This document shows positions 34,970 through 47,301 of a stretch of DNA of 64,000 bases, piece by piece (the stretch's first letter is position 1; each line of letters starts with the position of its first letter). Origin of the DNA: Gonatopus flavifemur (lineage: Eukaryota > Arthropoda > Insecta > Hymenoptera > Dryinidae); assembly GCA_018340375.1 (NCBI GenBank), contig JAFFJZ010000001.1:17998001-18062000 (forward strand), given 5' to 3'. The notes under the pieces were generated by a model. That model was not told the origin of the DNA, made no database searches, and saw nothing but the letters and a program-made list of their open reading frames with translations. Made by a program: the position numbers and the translations under genes.

Positions 34970-37900
34970 TAATTTCCATTGTCAGGACGCCAAATTTTTC
35001 AATCTCACATGAATATTACATCACAGATGTAATGAACCCTTCCCATGGCTGTTGCAGATTTCACGGAAACAAAACAAAATAGATTATTTCCAATCCTCTT
35101 CATAGACAATGTAGACTCCATAGACAATAATTTATACTTCAACAGTCAATGACAGTCCCAGAATTCTCTTCCGCATAGACATTCGTTATTTTAAATCCCA
35201 TAGAGTTTATTTTAGAGTCAACGTCATCAAGTCACTCTTGCATCAAGTGCATCGATATTCACCCCTAGATTTTTGAGCGCATGCTTCACCTTGACGTGAG
35301 TTGTCATTTTATAAAACTGAAATATCAAAATATAACTATGAAAAGCGAGTGATTCAGATAACGAGGCAAAAACAAAAGCCTGTCTCGTACGAGTGTCACA
35401 CTTGAATTCCAATTCTCGCTTTTTTTTTATAATAAAATATGCGTTAGATCTGTGTATATATTCTTTTATTTAAAATTTCGAAATCGACATCAATGAATTG
35501 AATATGCGTGTATCGAAAATAACTCCCAATTCACATTGAAATTGTTAAAAGTAGCTGATGAAATAAACAAGTACCGTTAGTCACGCGTTATTTTGTTCCC
35601 ACAACATGATGCTGTAATCAAACTGTAGAATGAAAGATTAAAAGAAAATAGTGTACAAAATCAGCGAGGTATGAAATGCATATGCGCTTTGTACTCGATA
35701 AACGAACACAAAAGAAAAATAGAGTGTAATTACCATTGATTATACAAAGATGTAATTTAATCAATTCAATCCAACATAGAAATTTGAGTATGGAGAATTT
35801 CCAAATTAACTAATCGTGATCATAGTCGTACCTTTGTGCCCGTATAATTTATCACATCACTTTGTAGAGAAATTCGATATTACACACGAGAGGGGATGAA
35901 ATGATTTTGAATTCCTAGCAAATTCGTATGTGATTTAAAATCTGTGTAGATTCTATTGAAATATATATATTAATTCACGCTTAAAATACATAACCGTTTT
36001 AAAAAAGATTACTTGTTCTTAATTATGATTGATAAAGGAATCGATTTCAGGTTTGGCATTTTCTACGATTTGCGTGTGTATGTATTCAAGATGTATATAT
36101 ATATATAACACCGCGGTTTTCCGTAGGAACGCAATTATACGAAGAACCGCGTTAAGTTTTTATACCATCCAGTTTTCGACCTGTGGGGAGTTTACCTTCT
36201 CCTTAAAAGCTCCTTAGCGGTAATGCGATATCTTAAGAGGATAGAACGAGCATTAACTTCACCAGCAGTCGACGAACGGGAGATGATGGGAAGTGAGTCG
36301 AGGGGAGAGAAAAGAGAAAGATCATTTGAGAGGAAGATTCAAAAATATCGGAAGTATGAGAAAGGTTTGGGTACGCGGAAAGATAGTTACGCTGGATATA
36401 AATCACTGTATTATCGAGGTACGAAATTCATCAGGATTCTAATTTCGATAGCTATCGAATTCTTGATTTTTCAGACGTCAGATTGTTAGCAAACTTTCAA
36501 TATTTTCATGAAACTCATTCATAGTCTTCGTCAATGAACTCCGTTGAGGAGTTTATATTCCGCGAATCTGTAAAATCATCCATAATTAGAACGATAGAGG
36601 AGATGATATTAAATAACAATATTCCCTGCATTGTTGTTGAATTAATTATGAATTTTTTCAAACGGAACCAAAGTTTCAAATGAGTATGAAATATATTACA
36701 ATTCCAGGAAATATCCTCGGAACACGAATGTATAGTATATGTATGCGTTCATGCTTGATGTATGAAAAAGGTTTAAAGTGAAATAAAATTCACCCTCGTT
36801 CATCGCTTTTGCCAAACTTTCATACGAGCTGTATAATTTTTCTCCTCTCTTTTTCTCCGTTCCAATTCAAACTGGGGTGAATTTTCGTCATTCTCCTTGT
36901 GTTTCATCATTCTTCCTCTCGGCTCGTTCCTATGTTACATCGTTGGAAAACGAAGGAAAATGAACATTCAAGGAGAGTGGTTTGTAGACGAGTGCTGTAT
37001 ATTGACACTATTCCTTTCCCCGATGACAATTCCCCTCAGGATTCTTAGCCTCCTGCGGTTATCTCTTTTCCTTGAATTTCCTTTTTTTTTCACTTCTCTG
37101 TATTCCTCTTCCTTGTTCATTATCCATGTGCCGGGAGTGGTCATAATACACTTTATGAGATATCTTGATCCCTTGTGAAAGTATTCCCCCAAAGATGTGG
37201 ACTCGTAGGAAGACTTTCCCCTGCGACTTGATCCGCAAATTCATTCCCCAACAGGTGTTGCATTAAAGTCAATATAATATTAGAATGGAGATGGATACCG
37301 CTTATAATAATTTTCCCCCGAGCTGTTCGTAATAACACTGATGTTACGGTGTCCGGGTACTATCGCTTGGGTACCATCTATTTTATCTCTCATCCACTCT
37401 CACAAATGAACGTGTTTTCACAACTCAATGGGGCATATTTTTGTAGGGCTCCTTATCCTTTTCACAATCTGTGATTATAAGTTGTATAATATTGTTTCAT
37501 TAAATACAAATATGTACATAGAATTTTTAATAAACCATTCGCGGAGGGAATTCATTCACATTAGCGATAAGTCATTTCGAGGAGACTGTTTGATTTTAAT
37601 TATTGCCAGACTCCTCCAATTCTTGTACCGGCAGAGGCTTCACTCGATTGCGAGGTTGAACTGTCCTGGCATTTGGAAAATTGAATTTGCCAGAGCGCAC
37701 TTCTGTTAACTTCTTCATCCCAGTAGGAGTTTCGCTCAATCGTGAAGCTATTCCGGCGTCCGGAGGTGCTATTGAGAGGGTTGCTCTTAATTCGCTCATT
37801 CGTTATGTTCTCTAGATTGAGAGCTTGTGACAGCTAGGTAGCTAATACAAATATAATGAAGCTGTAAAATATAACGATTTAACGAGAAATCTAATATCAA

Positions 37901-38233
37901 ACATAAAGTTATCAAGCAATTGTCATTGGTTGTTGTGATATGGGAAAAATAAAATGTGATAAACCTTCGCAGTTGATTCATCATTTTCGTCTGTCAATTT
38001 TTCGCGAATGTTGAGAAAATTCAACACATACCGTGGGTCGCAAAACATCAAACTAGCAATCGTATAGCTTGTAGTACACATTTGAATTGATTTTTCAATA
38101 TCATCGATCAATTATATTACCACGATTTGAATTGATGTCACGTTATCGATTATCATTGATTTTTTATACTTTTCCGAAAATATATTTGAAATATTTCCAT
38201 ATCATTCATTCGATCTACTTTTGATTTTTTCAG
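34970..38233. other. AT-rich DNA upstream of the exon at 38234
   Basis: No supported gene. If the exon at 38234 is correct, this is probably its upstream intron. A polypyrimidine tract ending in TTTTTTCAG closes it at 38233. Confidence 0.45.
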
Positions 38234-38334
38234 GTGGTACACGGCGTCCATATCGAACCCGCGCACGAAGTGAAAAAACGTAGCATAAGTCAACCGCTTC
38301 GGATCCTGTTGTCGTACGACGAAAGTGTTTTCAG
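38234..38334 (+). CDS. Internal exon of a leishmanolysin-like (invadolysin) metallopeptidase
   Basis: 101-bp exon: an acceptor with a pyrimidine tract ending TTTTTTCAG precedes it and GTCAGT follows it. Read from its first base it is open throughout: VVHGVHIEPAHEVKKRS, then ISQPLRILLSYDESVF, ending two bases into an Arg/Ser codon. The combination of VxHGV, a dibasic KKRS and QPLRILLxYDxSV is typical of the N-terminal pro-region of insect leishmanolysin-like peptidases (family M8), membrane-associated zinc metallopeptidases linked to cell migration and division. That match is from family knowledge, not from a search. Neither the HEXXH zinc site nor any other exon of the gene was found in the window, so flanking introns must be long. 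The phase is 0 at the start and 2 at the end. The other two frames do not give a recognisable peptide. Confidence 0.65.
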
Positions 38335-39682
38335 GTCAGTCTAAAATGCGCTGCTACATAATCGTTTTATAAGTATGGGGAGTTCTTAAATTTTGAAAAG
38401 CACTCCCCGGCATGAGAAATATGAACATTATGGAATCAGCTGATGATGTGAATGCATAAGCGAGTATGCGTACATATGCGTATGTGTGTGTGTGTGTGTC
38501 GTGTACTCAAAAGCGGAAGAGGGATGAGATAGGGATGTTGGATCCAATCATGAGAATATCGCTCTCCGAGCACGTTCGAAGCTTCGTTAAGCGATGGTCT
38601 CAATTTTCCCCAAATGATATGATCGTGATCGTTGAGAATTTCGTAGATCTGCAAGCCATGGATCTCATGTTCCAGTTTTGAAATAGAAGAGATATATATT
38701 CCTCCTAGTGTTCCGCATAATCAATCGAGGTGAGAAATATTTTTCACTCGCACTACATCAAAATTCAATACTGCGAATATTGTAGGATAATAAATATCGC
38801 GAAACTCAAAAATTGAGAATAATATTATGAATCATTTGAAATAGTCTCTCCGTATTCATGAGTTCTCTAATGCATGATTCATTCATTGCACGTAATTAGT
38901 GCAATGGTCGAATCATACATCTGGTTCAACTCTCGGTTGGCGTGTACAATTATCTACAGCACATGCTTCAACGCATGTAAAGATGTAGTATCCGATTAGA
39001 TATGAATGAGATTCAAATTAGATAATGATTGCACGTGAACTGCATTGCGAATACAATAATTGTCTGAAAAATGATCTGATCAACGTTGGCGTTTGAAATT
39101 CTTTTATATTTTTCAATGAGATATTAGAATTCTTATGTGGGAACGTTGTGTCGAGACACAATAGAATTCCAGTTCGTCGCGTGAAAACAATTTGACGAAG
39201 TGTCTTTTTGCACCTCAGAAACATCCAAGATCTTTAGATTCTTCTCTAACGGGATGAAAAGGAATCTAAAAAACAAGAGAAAAACGAACCAATCTATTGT
39301 CGGAATAAGTTTGTTCCAGGGAAAAAAATTGAGCATGTTACGTTGAAAGTTCTTTCACCGTTTACTTCCCTTTTGTCGAAACGCAGGCTCATTTCAAACG
39401 TTTATGATAGACAGGGGTGCCCAAGTCACGGTGCAATGGTGCAACTTGCACCATGAGAAATTTTTTTTTGGGGGGGGGGGATTTTTTACAGCGGAGAATT
39501 TGAGAATTGTTCATCAAAAGTAATCACACGAAGAAAAATCGTGTACCCAGATCATCCTCATTTATTTGAATCAAATCAAATACAAACCTAATAGATTTGT
39601 ACTTGATAAGAATTATTCCATCGAGATACTTAGATTTATACTTGATATTTTCACTTTTGTTTGTATTCAAACGAAGAATGCG
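38335..39682. other. AT-rich DNA downstream of the exon
   Basis: No following exon of the putative peptidase was found. A (GT)n run is at 38483-38499 and a G tract near 39470-39480. Confidence 0.45.
38483..38499 (+). repeat. (GT)n microsatellite
   Basis: About eight GT units 150 bp downstream of the putative exon. Confidence 0.9.
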
Positions 39683-40136
39683 TTCCATTCTACATAACAC
39701 ACAATGTCTCAGTAATGTTTCGGAATATTGCTGCAATGTTACAAATGTCTTGGTTATCCCAATCAGAAACATCCGTAATATGCCAATGTTGACAACAGGT
39801 ATAGTACAGTGCCAGTATTGGGTCTCCAACACTTGGTCAACACGTACGGGATCAGTACTGGATACATAAAAATACAGTGATATGCCTGGACTGATAAACC
39901 AGTACTGAGGACTTGATATCGGCCAGGTACTAAGCCAGTACTGCCCCTGCACTGATTGCGAATAATGGCATCAGTCCTCAATCCCCAGTACTGAAGAGCG
40001 TTATCATTCCAGACAAATGCCAGTACCCTGCCAGTCTTGGCTAGTACTAGTGCAGTACTGCGCCTGTTGTAAATTTCTGGTTGGGATGTCGTAGCGATGT
40101 TCCAAGACATTACCGAGACATTCTATACTATGTGGG
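39683..40136. mobile_element. CAGTACTG-word element, diverged copy D
   Basis: Inverted halves: CAATGTCTCAGTAATGTTTC on the left pairs with TAGAATGTCTCGGTAATGTC read from the right; farther in, ACAACAGG...AGTAC pairs with its complement. The right end is CTATGTGGG (CCCACATAG reversed). The interior holds GCCAGTATTGG, ATCAGTACTGG, AACCAGTACTG, AAGCCAGTACTG and GTGCAGTACTG. The core word is shared with copies A-C while the ends differ. A 142-codon minus-strand frame (39524-39952) spans it but is rich in repeat-derived residues and is not annotated as a gene. Boundaries are approximate. Confidence 0.6.
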
Positions 40137-43100
40137 ATTCAAATAAAAATTCACTTATTTCAAATGAAATTGAATGTTGCAGTAGTTTGAATTGTTTATT
40201 GAAACTAATTATCCACATGGCACAAAGACTTCTAAAAGGTATCTTGCAAATGAGCATGATAATAGACATCTGATATGATTCTAAAATATATTTTATGCAA
40301 CACGTTCACGGGCCCCGAGTTTAGGGGGTTTGTGCCCTTTCCCTCAAACAATTCGTTAGAAGGACTGAGCTCCTTCGAATTTTGAGAAGAGTTAGTGGAC
40401 CAATTATATTCCTCCTGTAGAAATTCCATAAACTTTTGCCTACAATACAGAAAATGTTCCTCAACCCCTTTCCCCTAATAACCTTTATAACTTGGTGTCC
40501 ATGAGCACGGAAGAACAATTTAAGAACTTCGTTGTCCTTCAAGAATAACGGCGGAGTTCTCAAATTGTCCTGATTGTGTTGCAAGAGATATATTCAAAAA
40601 TGCTATAAGGTATATTTTAGAATGTTTTTCTGCAAGAACGTTGGTGCTATGGCAGAGTTGCCGGAAGATCCTGAATTCCAAGGGGATCAACTAATCACGG
40701 ACTTGAATTGATTAGAATTGATTATAGGAACAGGAATGTCGATTATTCAACAATTTTCGTTCGATTGGATTCTCTCTAAGCCATTTCCTCCAAGGATCGG
40801 CAATCAATATTACTACCAAATTGAAAATATTATGTTTTATACAACACCATATATTTAGATATCAATGAATATAATGTAGAAACATAATGTATAGATATCA
40901 TTCAAAACTCATGTAATCCTATGAAAATTTTCCAGTGGAGAGGGGGTTTTTTTGCTTGGTAACTAAAAGGAGATTCCCGCACCATGTATTATAGGGGGGA
41001 TGGGCACCCCTGATGATAGATACATGCGCATGAAGACCATTCCATTTATTCGAGAACATGGGTAATATGAAAAGTATTGAAAATTCAGAATTTTTAATAT
41101 CAAATCAAAATATTCGTTCCTGATGGAAATCTGAAACCCTCTGAAATCTGAACATACTCTCACGAAAATCGATACAAAGGTTTTGCATGCATAAATCATA
41201 TTCATATGATTTGATATTTTCGAAATTAAAATATTGATTTTTTCCATATATTTTTTTTCAATTATATTATCACGTATCACAAGAAATGCATCAATTTGAC
41301 ATTCCAATTTCTCATATTTATTTTAATACGGGAATTCATATTATTTTGAACGGTGTGCGTGAATAATTCATAACTGAGTTCGTTACCGAATGATTTATCA
41401 TATAAATTCTTCTTTTTTTTTGTTTTTCAACCGTGGATGAATTTTCATGAGAGAAATTCGGCGAGTTTGTCCGTAACAGTTTCTATTATTTAACACATCA
41501 ACGAACCGAACGAGCCACCCTTCAGAATTTTGATCAAAGAAATTTCTCGAATACAAAATATTATTCTCGCTGATTACGTAAGGTCGAATCCGGATGGTTA
41601 TTGCCGTATATGCAGCAAGCACATGTAAACATACGTGAGGTCTTGTTTACAATGCAAGTGCAAAATACATCGGAATTATGGGAGAGAACGAGGAAGAAAA
41701 CGCGATGCGGAAATTCGGAGGTTTGAGAGTTCGTTTCTGAAAGTTTCTTGCTGTTGATGCTGCTTCAGCAATGGCAGATATTTAACAAGTTTTCAACTTC
41801 CCCATCGGAATATGAAAGTTGCTTTACTTTGGTTAGTGACGTTGCAGATCCTTTAAACGGTTTTCCGCGCTAGATGAATAATTGTTGAATACCACTTAGA
41901 GAGGACTTGTTGTTCTTATTCTTTGATTGATTCGTTATTAGATTTCAGAGTCAAGCGGTTTCTCAAGCGCCCCTGCTCAAATGTTCACGGTCTTAACGCT
42001 GGGGGAGTGAAATAGTTAATCATTCTGAAGAACTAAAATGAGCGTGAAAACATAAAGAACAACGAGGAATTGATCGGATGACGGGCTTCTTATTTGGCCT
42101 TCTATCATCGTTCTCCAAGGATTAATCACTTAGATCACTTTTGTAACGACTCTTATATTGATTGATGAGATCGGTAATAGTTTTCATTTCTTTTTCCGAT
42201 GGTCTGTATTCCTACACGCTTTCCCCTCTCACTCATAAACATTCGATATTTCCGCTTTTTTTTTGGAACGTGATCAGAGATGAGAGATATTTTCTAAATA
42301 TCGTGTGAAAAAGGAATCCAATTCATATGCGAATATTTTTTTTCACGTCAAGTATTTATTAATTAGAACATATTCGATGGCATTCTCAATTACAAATGAG
42401 TAATAAATCGATGGATTTGAGCTCTCAATCCGCTACAGTATTCTCTCGTTAGTGAATACTTCGTTAGCGAGGCTCTTCACCTACGTTTCGCTTCGCTGAG
42501 TTGGAAGCTCATTCTACTTGAACTTACATCTGCCATTCAATTGTTGATCCTTGGTAGTCGAGTCAAGCACGTCGTATGGAATATTTCAGAGTTCTATAAA
42601 CTGTAAAAAGTTTGAATGAATATGAAACATAATTCTATCATGCGACGGTAATGAACTCACCTGGTATCGAGTATTCTAGAATCTGATTTGGAGAATCGTG
42701 CAACGTTTACGGAAGACTAGATTTTGTTACGTTTGTTTGAGAGTTGTGAAAGGACGGGTAAACAAACCAATAAGATTAGCAATACAATCCGTGATGTAAT
42801 AATACGAATGCGTCGATGTCATACAAGATCTTACATGCCAACCGGTTTTTACTTTATGCTTATGTCACTCCTCTCGAACCCATTTCCATCATCGCCATGA
42901 ATGAACCTGTTTTCTATCGTTCTGCCAAATTTGTAAGAAAACGTGAAAAACTTGTTTTATATATGAATTCGTATGCATTCAAAATTCTAATTAGGGATAA
43001 CTTTGATAGATCATACATCCGCGTTTATTGAATTTTCATGAATACCGTTGCAAGAACTTGATAATCACTTGTAGTATATAATCTACTACTATTGTCCAAT

Positions 43101-44189
43101 CCAACCCACTACAACACTCGTAACGCACGTGAATGCAGAATTAAGAAACATCAGTGCTTCGCGATGATTGTGTATAGTTTTGAGAACACGTAGTTAATCC
43201 GAGTAATCGAGAATTCCAATTCTACATAAGCTCTTTGTACTATATCGCACGTCGAGTGGAACAATAACCTATGCAGACAATTCACTCCCGACTGTTTGTA
43301 GATATGGTTCCATTATAAGATACATCAGTCACGTAATTGGAATTGTTCCTTATATTACGTCACCCGAACATGCACACGTGAACGCATCATTGATACGCCA
43401 ATTAATAAAAGGGATCGTGCAAAGTATAGACAGGTGCGATACATATTGATTCAATCCTCCATTCCTTTTCTCTTTATCTCTTTGTTCTTTCGTTCCGCGG
43501 AAAAGTATTGTTCGAATTGATACACGTTTATATTATCATTTTGCATCATTTGTATGGAATTCTTTCGACGAGCGTTATTTTAGCTTTTCCTTTTTGTATT
43601 TCCAATACTTGGATATTTTTGGATATATTGATGAACTGTTGAAAGTATGGAATTTATGATTCACAAAAGTAACTATTCCATTCTCATTAATTGGCATGCA
43701 ATCAACGTTGGAATCGTTTCCACATGCGAGCGGAACAAACGCCATTTAGAACATTAGATGGCGAACGGAACGAGTGTCATCACCCAAGTGTATTGCGCCG
43801 AACGGGCTAAAGTCGGATCGATATCTGAGCTGATAACGGAATGATATCAGGAATAATAACAGGGATGGCTATTCAGCCAGCCTTTCATCACGATATCGTG
43901 AATCTACATCCCAGCTGATATTTATCTAAATTCATTCGCCGTATTCCATCTAGAACGAATAGAATAATTTAAACACACTCAACAGCCTGTATGGCGAAAT
44001 TACTTTGTGTAGAATTGTTTGAATCGAATTGGATTGAATTTGCTAATCAGATTTTGTCAGCTCCAATCTCGCCAATCTAACCGGAAATATGTGCAATGTG
44101 AATTAGATTCGGCGAGATTGAATGGATTTATTCAACCACGATACTATGCCTGATGGTGTGACGAGTTCGCTTTCAAATAATAAATTTGA
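40137..44189. other. AT-rich DNA, no supported gene
   Basis: At 40232-40584 (-) two overlapping open frames in different phases together could be a decayed coding segment, but no family was recognised. Nothing else was supported. Confidence 0.4.
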
Positions 44190-44420
44190 CAAGTCGGCAT
44201 CTGTGAGTCGAGGCAGAAAAGAACAGACCTGTGCGTGACGCTGCTCACTTCCCTAAAATGGTAGTTTCTACTCCGTGCATGCGGAGCGCTGTATCGCTAC
44301 CTCTTGCCTGATGCTAGAAATATTCTTCTCCGGGTATATCAGGAGGTCCGTGAGCATGCTCCGGCGCTTTGTCTCCTAAGATCGCCTGCGCAGGCTGGTG
44401 AGAGCGTAGCACGTTCAAAT
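44190..44420. other. GC-richer patch of unknown nature
   Basis: It stands out from AT-rich flanks. It contains CCGTGCATGCGGAGCGC, GAGCATGCTCCGGCGC and GCCTGCGCAGGC, all locally self-complementary. No open frame or splice pair is convincing. An old GC-rich repeat or a non-coding exon are the alternatives. Confidence 0.25.
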
Positions 44421-44959
44421 ATTCCAATCAAAAATATCCCTGACAAAATATTCCTAAAACATTGATTCCGCGTGAAAACACATTGTTGAAGTTAGCAATA
44501 AAGTCAAGTATAAATATGTCAATTCGAGATAATCTATGTTTATTGGATTGCGATGAATATTAGATTCAAGAATTGAATCAGACTCCGTAGATATAGAACT
44601 TGTATTTATGTCTCTTTTATGATCTTGCACATTTCCAGAGTTTTGTTTACGAATTTTTCGGAATCTTTGTACACGTAAGCGAGAGTACATGCGTTTCCTC
44701 TCCTTTTTTTGCACCATCCATAATTCACACATGAATAATTCAACACATGATTTACTTAATAGTTCGGACACATGAACAATTATTGAAAATGTTTCTTGAT
44801 AACACGCGAAAACCGTGAACAGATGCCACAATACTTGTAGAATATTCATTTCAATTGATTTATTGAGTGAACTGGTCCTGCAACCAAACTCATACGAACT
44901 TGCGAAGACAGGAGAGGTTATGGTTGCGTGCGCAGCTTACCATGCTTTCTCCGTTATGG

Positions 44960-45144
44960 CGAATTTGGCATAACAAGTCAGGGTCAACTATATTATACCC
45001 TACTCAGGGCCATATCTGGCAAACCCAAATATGGCAAGCCTCATTTCAGCTCGATGTGGCCCACATAGGACCTCGGGATTGCCATAAGATTTTTCTGCTC
45101 GGGTTCTGCCAGACTGCCACCAGACCATTTTTTCTTCCACACGG
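44960..45144. mobile_element. Remnant ending in CCACACGG, with ATATGGC words
   Basis: The right end TTCTTCCACACGG read backwards is CCGTGTGGAAGAA, like the CCCGTGTGG ends elsewhere. The interior has GCCATATCTGGC, CAAATATGGCAAGCC, GATTGCCATAAG and TTTGGCATAACAAG. No left end was found. It adjoins copy C. Confidence 0.4.
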
Positions 45145-45671
45145 ATTTGTAGTGGTACGGCTACTTTGTCAAGACGAGACTAGGCCAGTAGTGAACCAGA
45201 ACTGTTAAGATTGCGAAGTACACGAAAACACAACATTCTACCGATACCAATGCAATGTTATCTTACCACGGAATCAGTGGTAAATTTGAATTAAAATCAA
45301 GTTCGTAGCGATACATTTCTTTTGGTGGAACAAAACAGGGCCAGTACCGAACCAGAGTCGATAACAGTGTAGATCACTAAGAAAATACGAGACTGTACCA
45401 GTATTGATACAACTTTGTGTCACTCCTACGGAATCGATGGAGAAACGAAGTTCCAAACAACGGTCTAAGAATACAGCTGTTTTAATGAGACAGAGATGTG
45501 CCAGCACTAGGCCAGACTCCATAACAAAGTAAGATACCACAGAGAACCGACACTTTGCCAGTATCGGTGGAACTTTATTTTACCCCAGCATCTATGATGA
45601 TTCGTAGGACTTCGACAAAATTATCACGATAAATGACATTTAGAGTGATTCATCGTCAACTCGGAGATCAG

Positions 45672-45735
45672 CTGATGTGATAAAGACTCGGTTTCCCACT
45701 CGCAGGAGCCAGGTTCGGTTCTCATCCGGTGAACT
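45672..45735 (+). other. tRNA-like module inside copy C
   Basis: It reads TGATGTGATAAAGACTCGG, TTTCCCACTCGCAGGAGCC, then AGGTTCGGTTCTC, a B-box-like stretch. It corresponds to the block at 9405-9480 and confirms that the module belongs to the element. Confidence 0.5.
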
Positions 45736-46012
45736 TTCAAAAAGTCACCCTCAAAGTTCTTTTCTTTGGTAACGATGATGAGGAAAATGTATTTCCAAAA
45801 ATTAAAAAATTCAAATTCAACGGATTTCTTTTTATTATTTGAAATATAATAACACGGATAACTTCGGTTACCGGTACTGTACCAATATTGGGTCGGGTTT
45901 GAATTTCCACATGAGATGTTATGATTTTGACTGCTTTCCATCTCCTAATCAACTTTGGCGAAACAACTGGTCCTGTTGAAACACCAGGGATCCCCCATGA
46001 CGGGCCCTTATA

Positions 46013-46432
46013 CACGAAGGAAAATGCTGGTCGAAAATATATTTATCTTCGATAAAATCTAAGAATTTTTCCTAAATGCATAATAAAGACAAAGCGGTCC
46101 ACTTTTTGTGGAATTGTACTCGAAAAACAATGGGAAATTATCAATACTTAATAAGGGATAGAGAAATATATGAACTCTCCAAAAGTTGAATACGAAATTT
46201 CACAAAGTGAATAGTAGGATATTGAAATTTTGTTACTATTTTTGGAAAGTTCATGTGCTTCTCTATTCTTCATTAAGTATTGATAATTTTCCATTGTTTT
46301 CCGAATAAAATTCTACAAAAAGTGGACCGTTTTGTCTTCATTATGCATTTAAGGAAAACTCTCAGATTTGAAGGAATATTCTCAATTTTTTATCAAAGAT
46401 TGCTATATTTTCGACCTTCATTCTTCTCCGTG
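46013..46432. mobile_element. 420-bp foldback MITE nested in copy C
   Basis: Termini CACGAAGGAAAATG and, reversed, CACGGAGAAGAATG; TA on both flanks (46011-46012 and 46433-46434). Arms of about 195 bp share ATGCATAATRAAGACAAA, CGGTCCACTTTTTGT and TTATCAATACTTAAT with moderate divergence. There is no coding capacity. The ends match the other CACGGAG hairpins. Confidence 0.85.
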
Positions 46433-46577
46433 TAAAACATCAGTACCACTAACACAGTGGTGAATATTATTCTGGCCCTACGTTGAATGATGTTATCATT
46501 TCGACACCGAGCCAGTACTGGCAACTCTGGCAACAGTACTCAGCCAGTATTGGCCCGTGTTTCCATTTCCACATGGT

Positions 46578-47270
46578 CTTTTTTCGAGACTGCAACAGTT
46601 TTGAATACACCTTAGTGTTCAAAACGAAAAAAGTATTCCATAAGATTTTGTTTCATTTCATTCTTCAAATAGTTACACGCAGAACCAACGAATCATGCAT
46701 CAGAATTGGTAAAATTGAGTCTTGTTCGTTTTACTCAAAAGTCTCAAATCCACCCCTATTTTTGTCCATGTGGATGCTCAATAAACAGTAATTCTCAATT
46801 CATCGTTGAATTCTACACTGAAAAATTCAGGGGATCCTTTTCCCGACCATTGATAAATGCCAGTATGTTTCATTGAAAATTTTTCTCCTCGATATTTGAT
46901 TAACATTCCTCATCGCTATTATATCATCGATTGATTTAATGAACTGCCATTCATAGTCTCGCCATTGAAATAGAGGACTTCATCGAATGCTCATATTCAT
47001 TCGTTCCTTTGACATTTCGCTCGATATCTCCGTATTAATTAGATGTGATTGATTCAAGTACATATTGAACTTCTAGCCTAGGAGCAATCAGAAATAAATA
47101 AGGTAAATCGAAAACCTTCATCGAAAATCAAATCAAATGATAAATCGATCGATTTCAACGCATAAGTTTGTCATCATTATTGCATCGCGGAATTTGATGA
47201 AAAGAATTATTATAGTTTTATGAATCTATTGACGGCGGTCGCTTTCTATACAATTTCCATTCAATGAAAA

Positions 47271-47301
<31 letters not shown>

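Larger units (their letters stand above)
45150..46577 (+). mobile_element. CCAGTACTGG-word element, copy C, with nested hairpin
   Basis: From about 45328 it is collinear with copy A (CAGTACCGAACCAGAGTCG corresponds to CAGTACCGAATCAGAGTCG at 8961). It includes the tRNA-like block (45672-45735) and the segment with CGGTTACCGGTACTG, and ends TTCCATTTCCACATGG at 46576. The left end is lost or too diverged to see. A foldback MITE (46013-46432) is inserted in it. It is more diverged than copies A and B, so probably older. Confidence 0.65.

Noticed and set aside
39524..39952. 142-codon minus-strand frame
   Set aside because: Lies over the inverted CAGTACTG-word repeat; residues are repeat-derived (SSTGPV, RYQVLST-like).
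40232..40584. Two overlapping minus-strand frames that could be a decayed gene
   Set aside because: No recognised protein; frameshift needed; not supported strongly enough to call a pseudogene.
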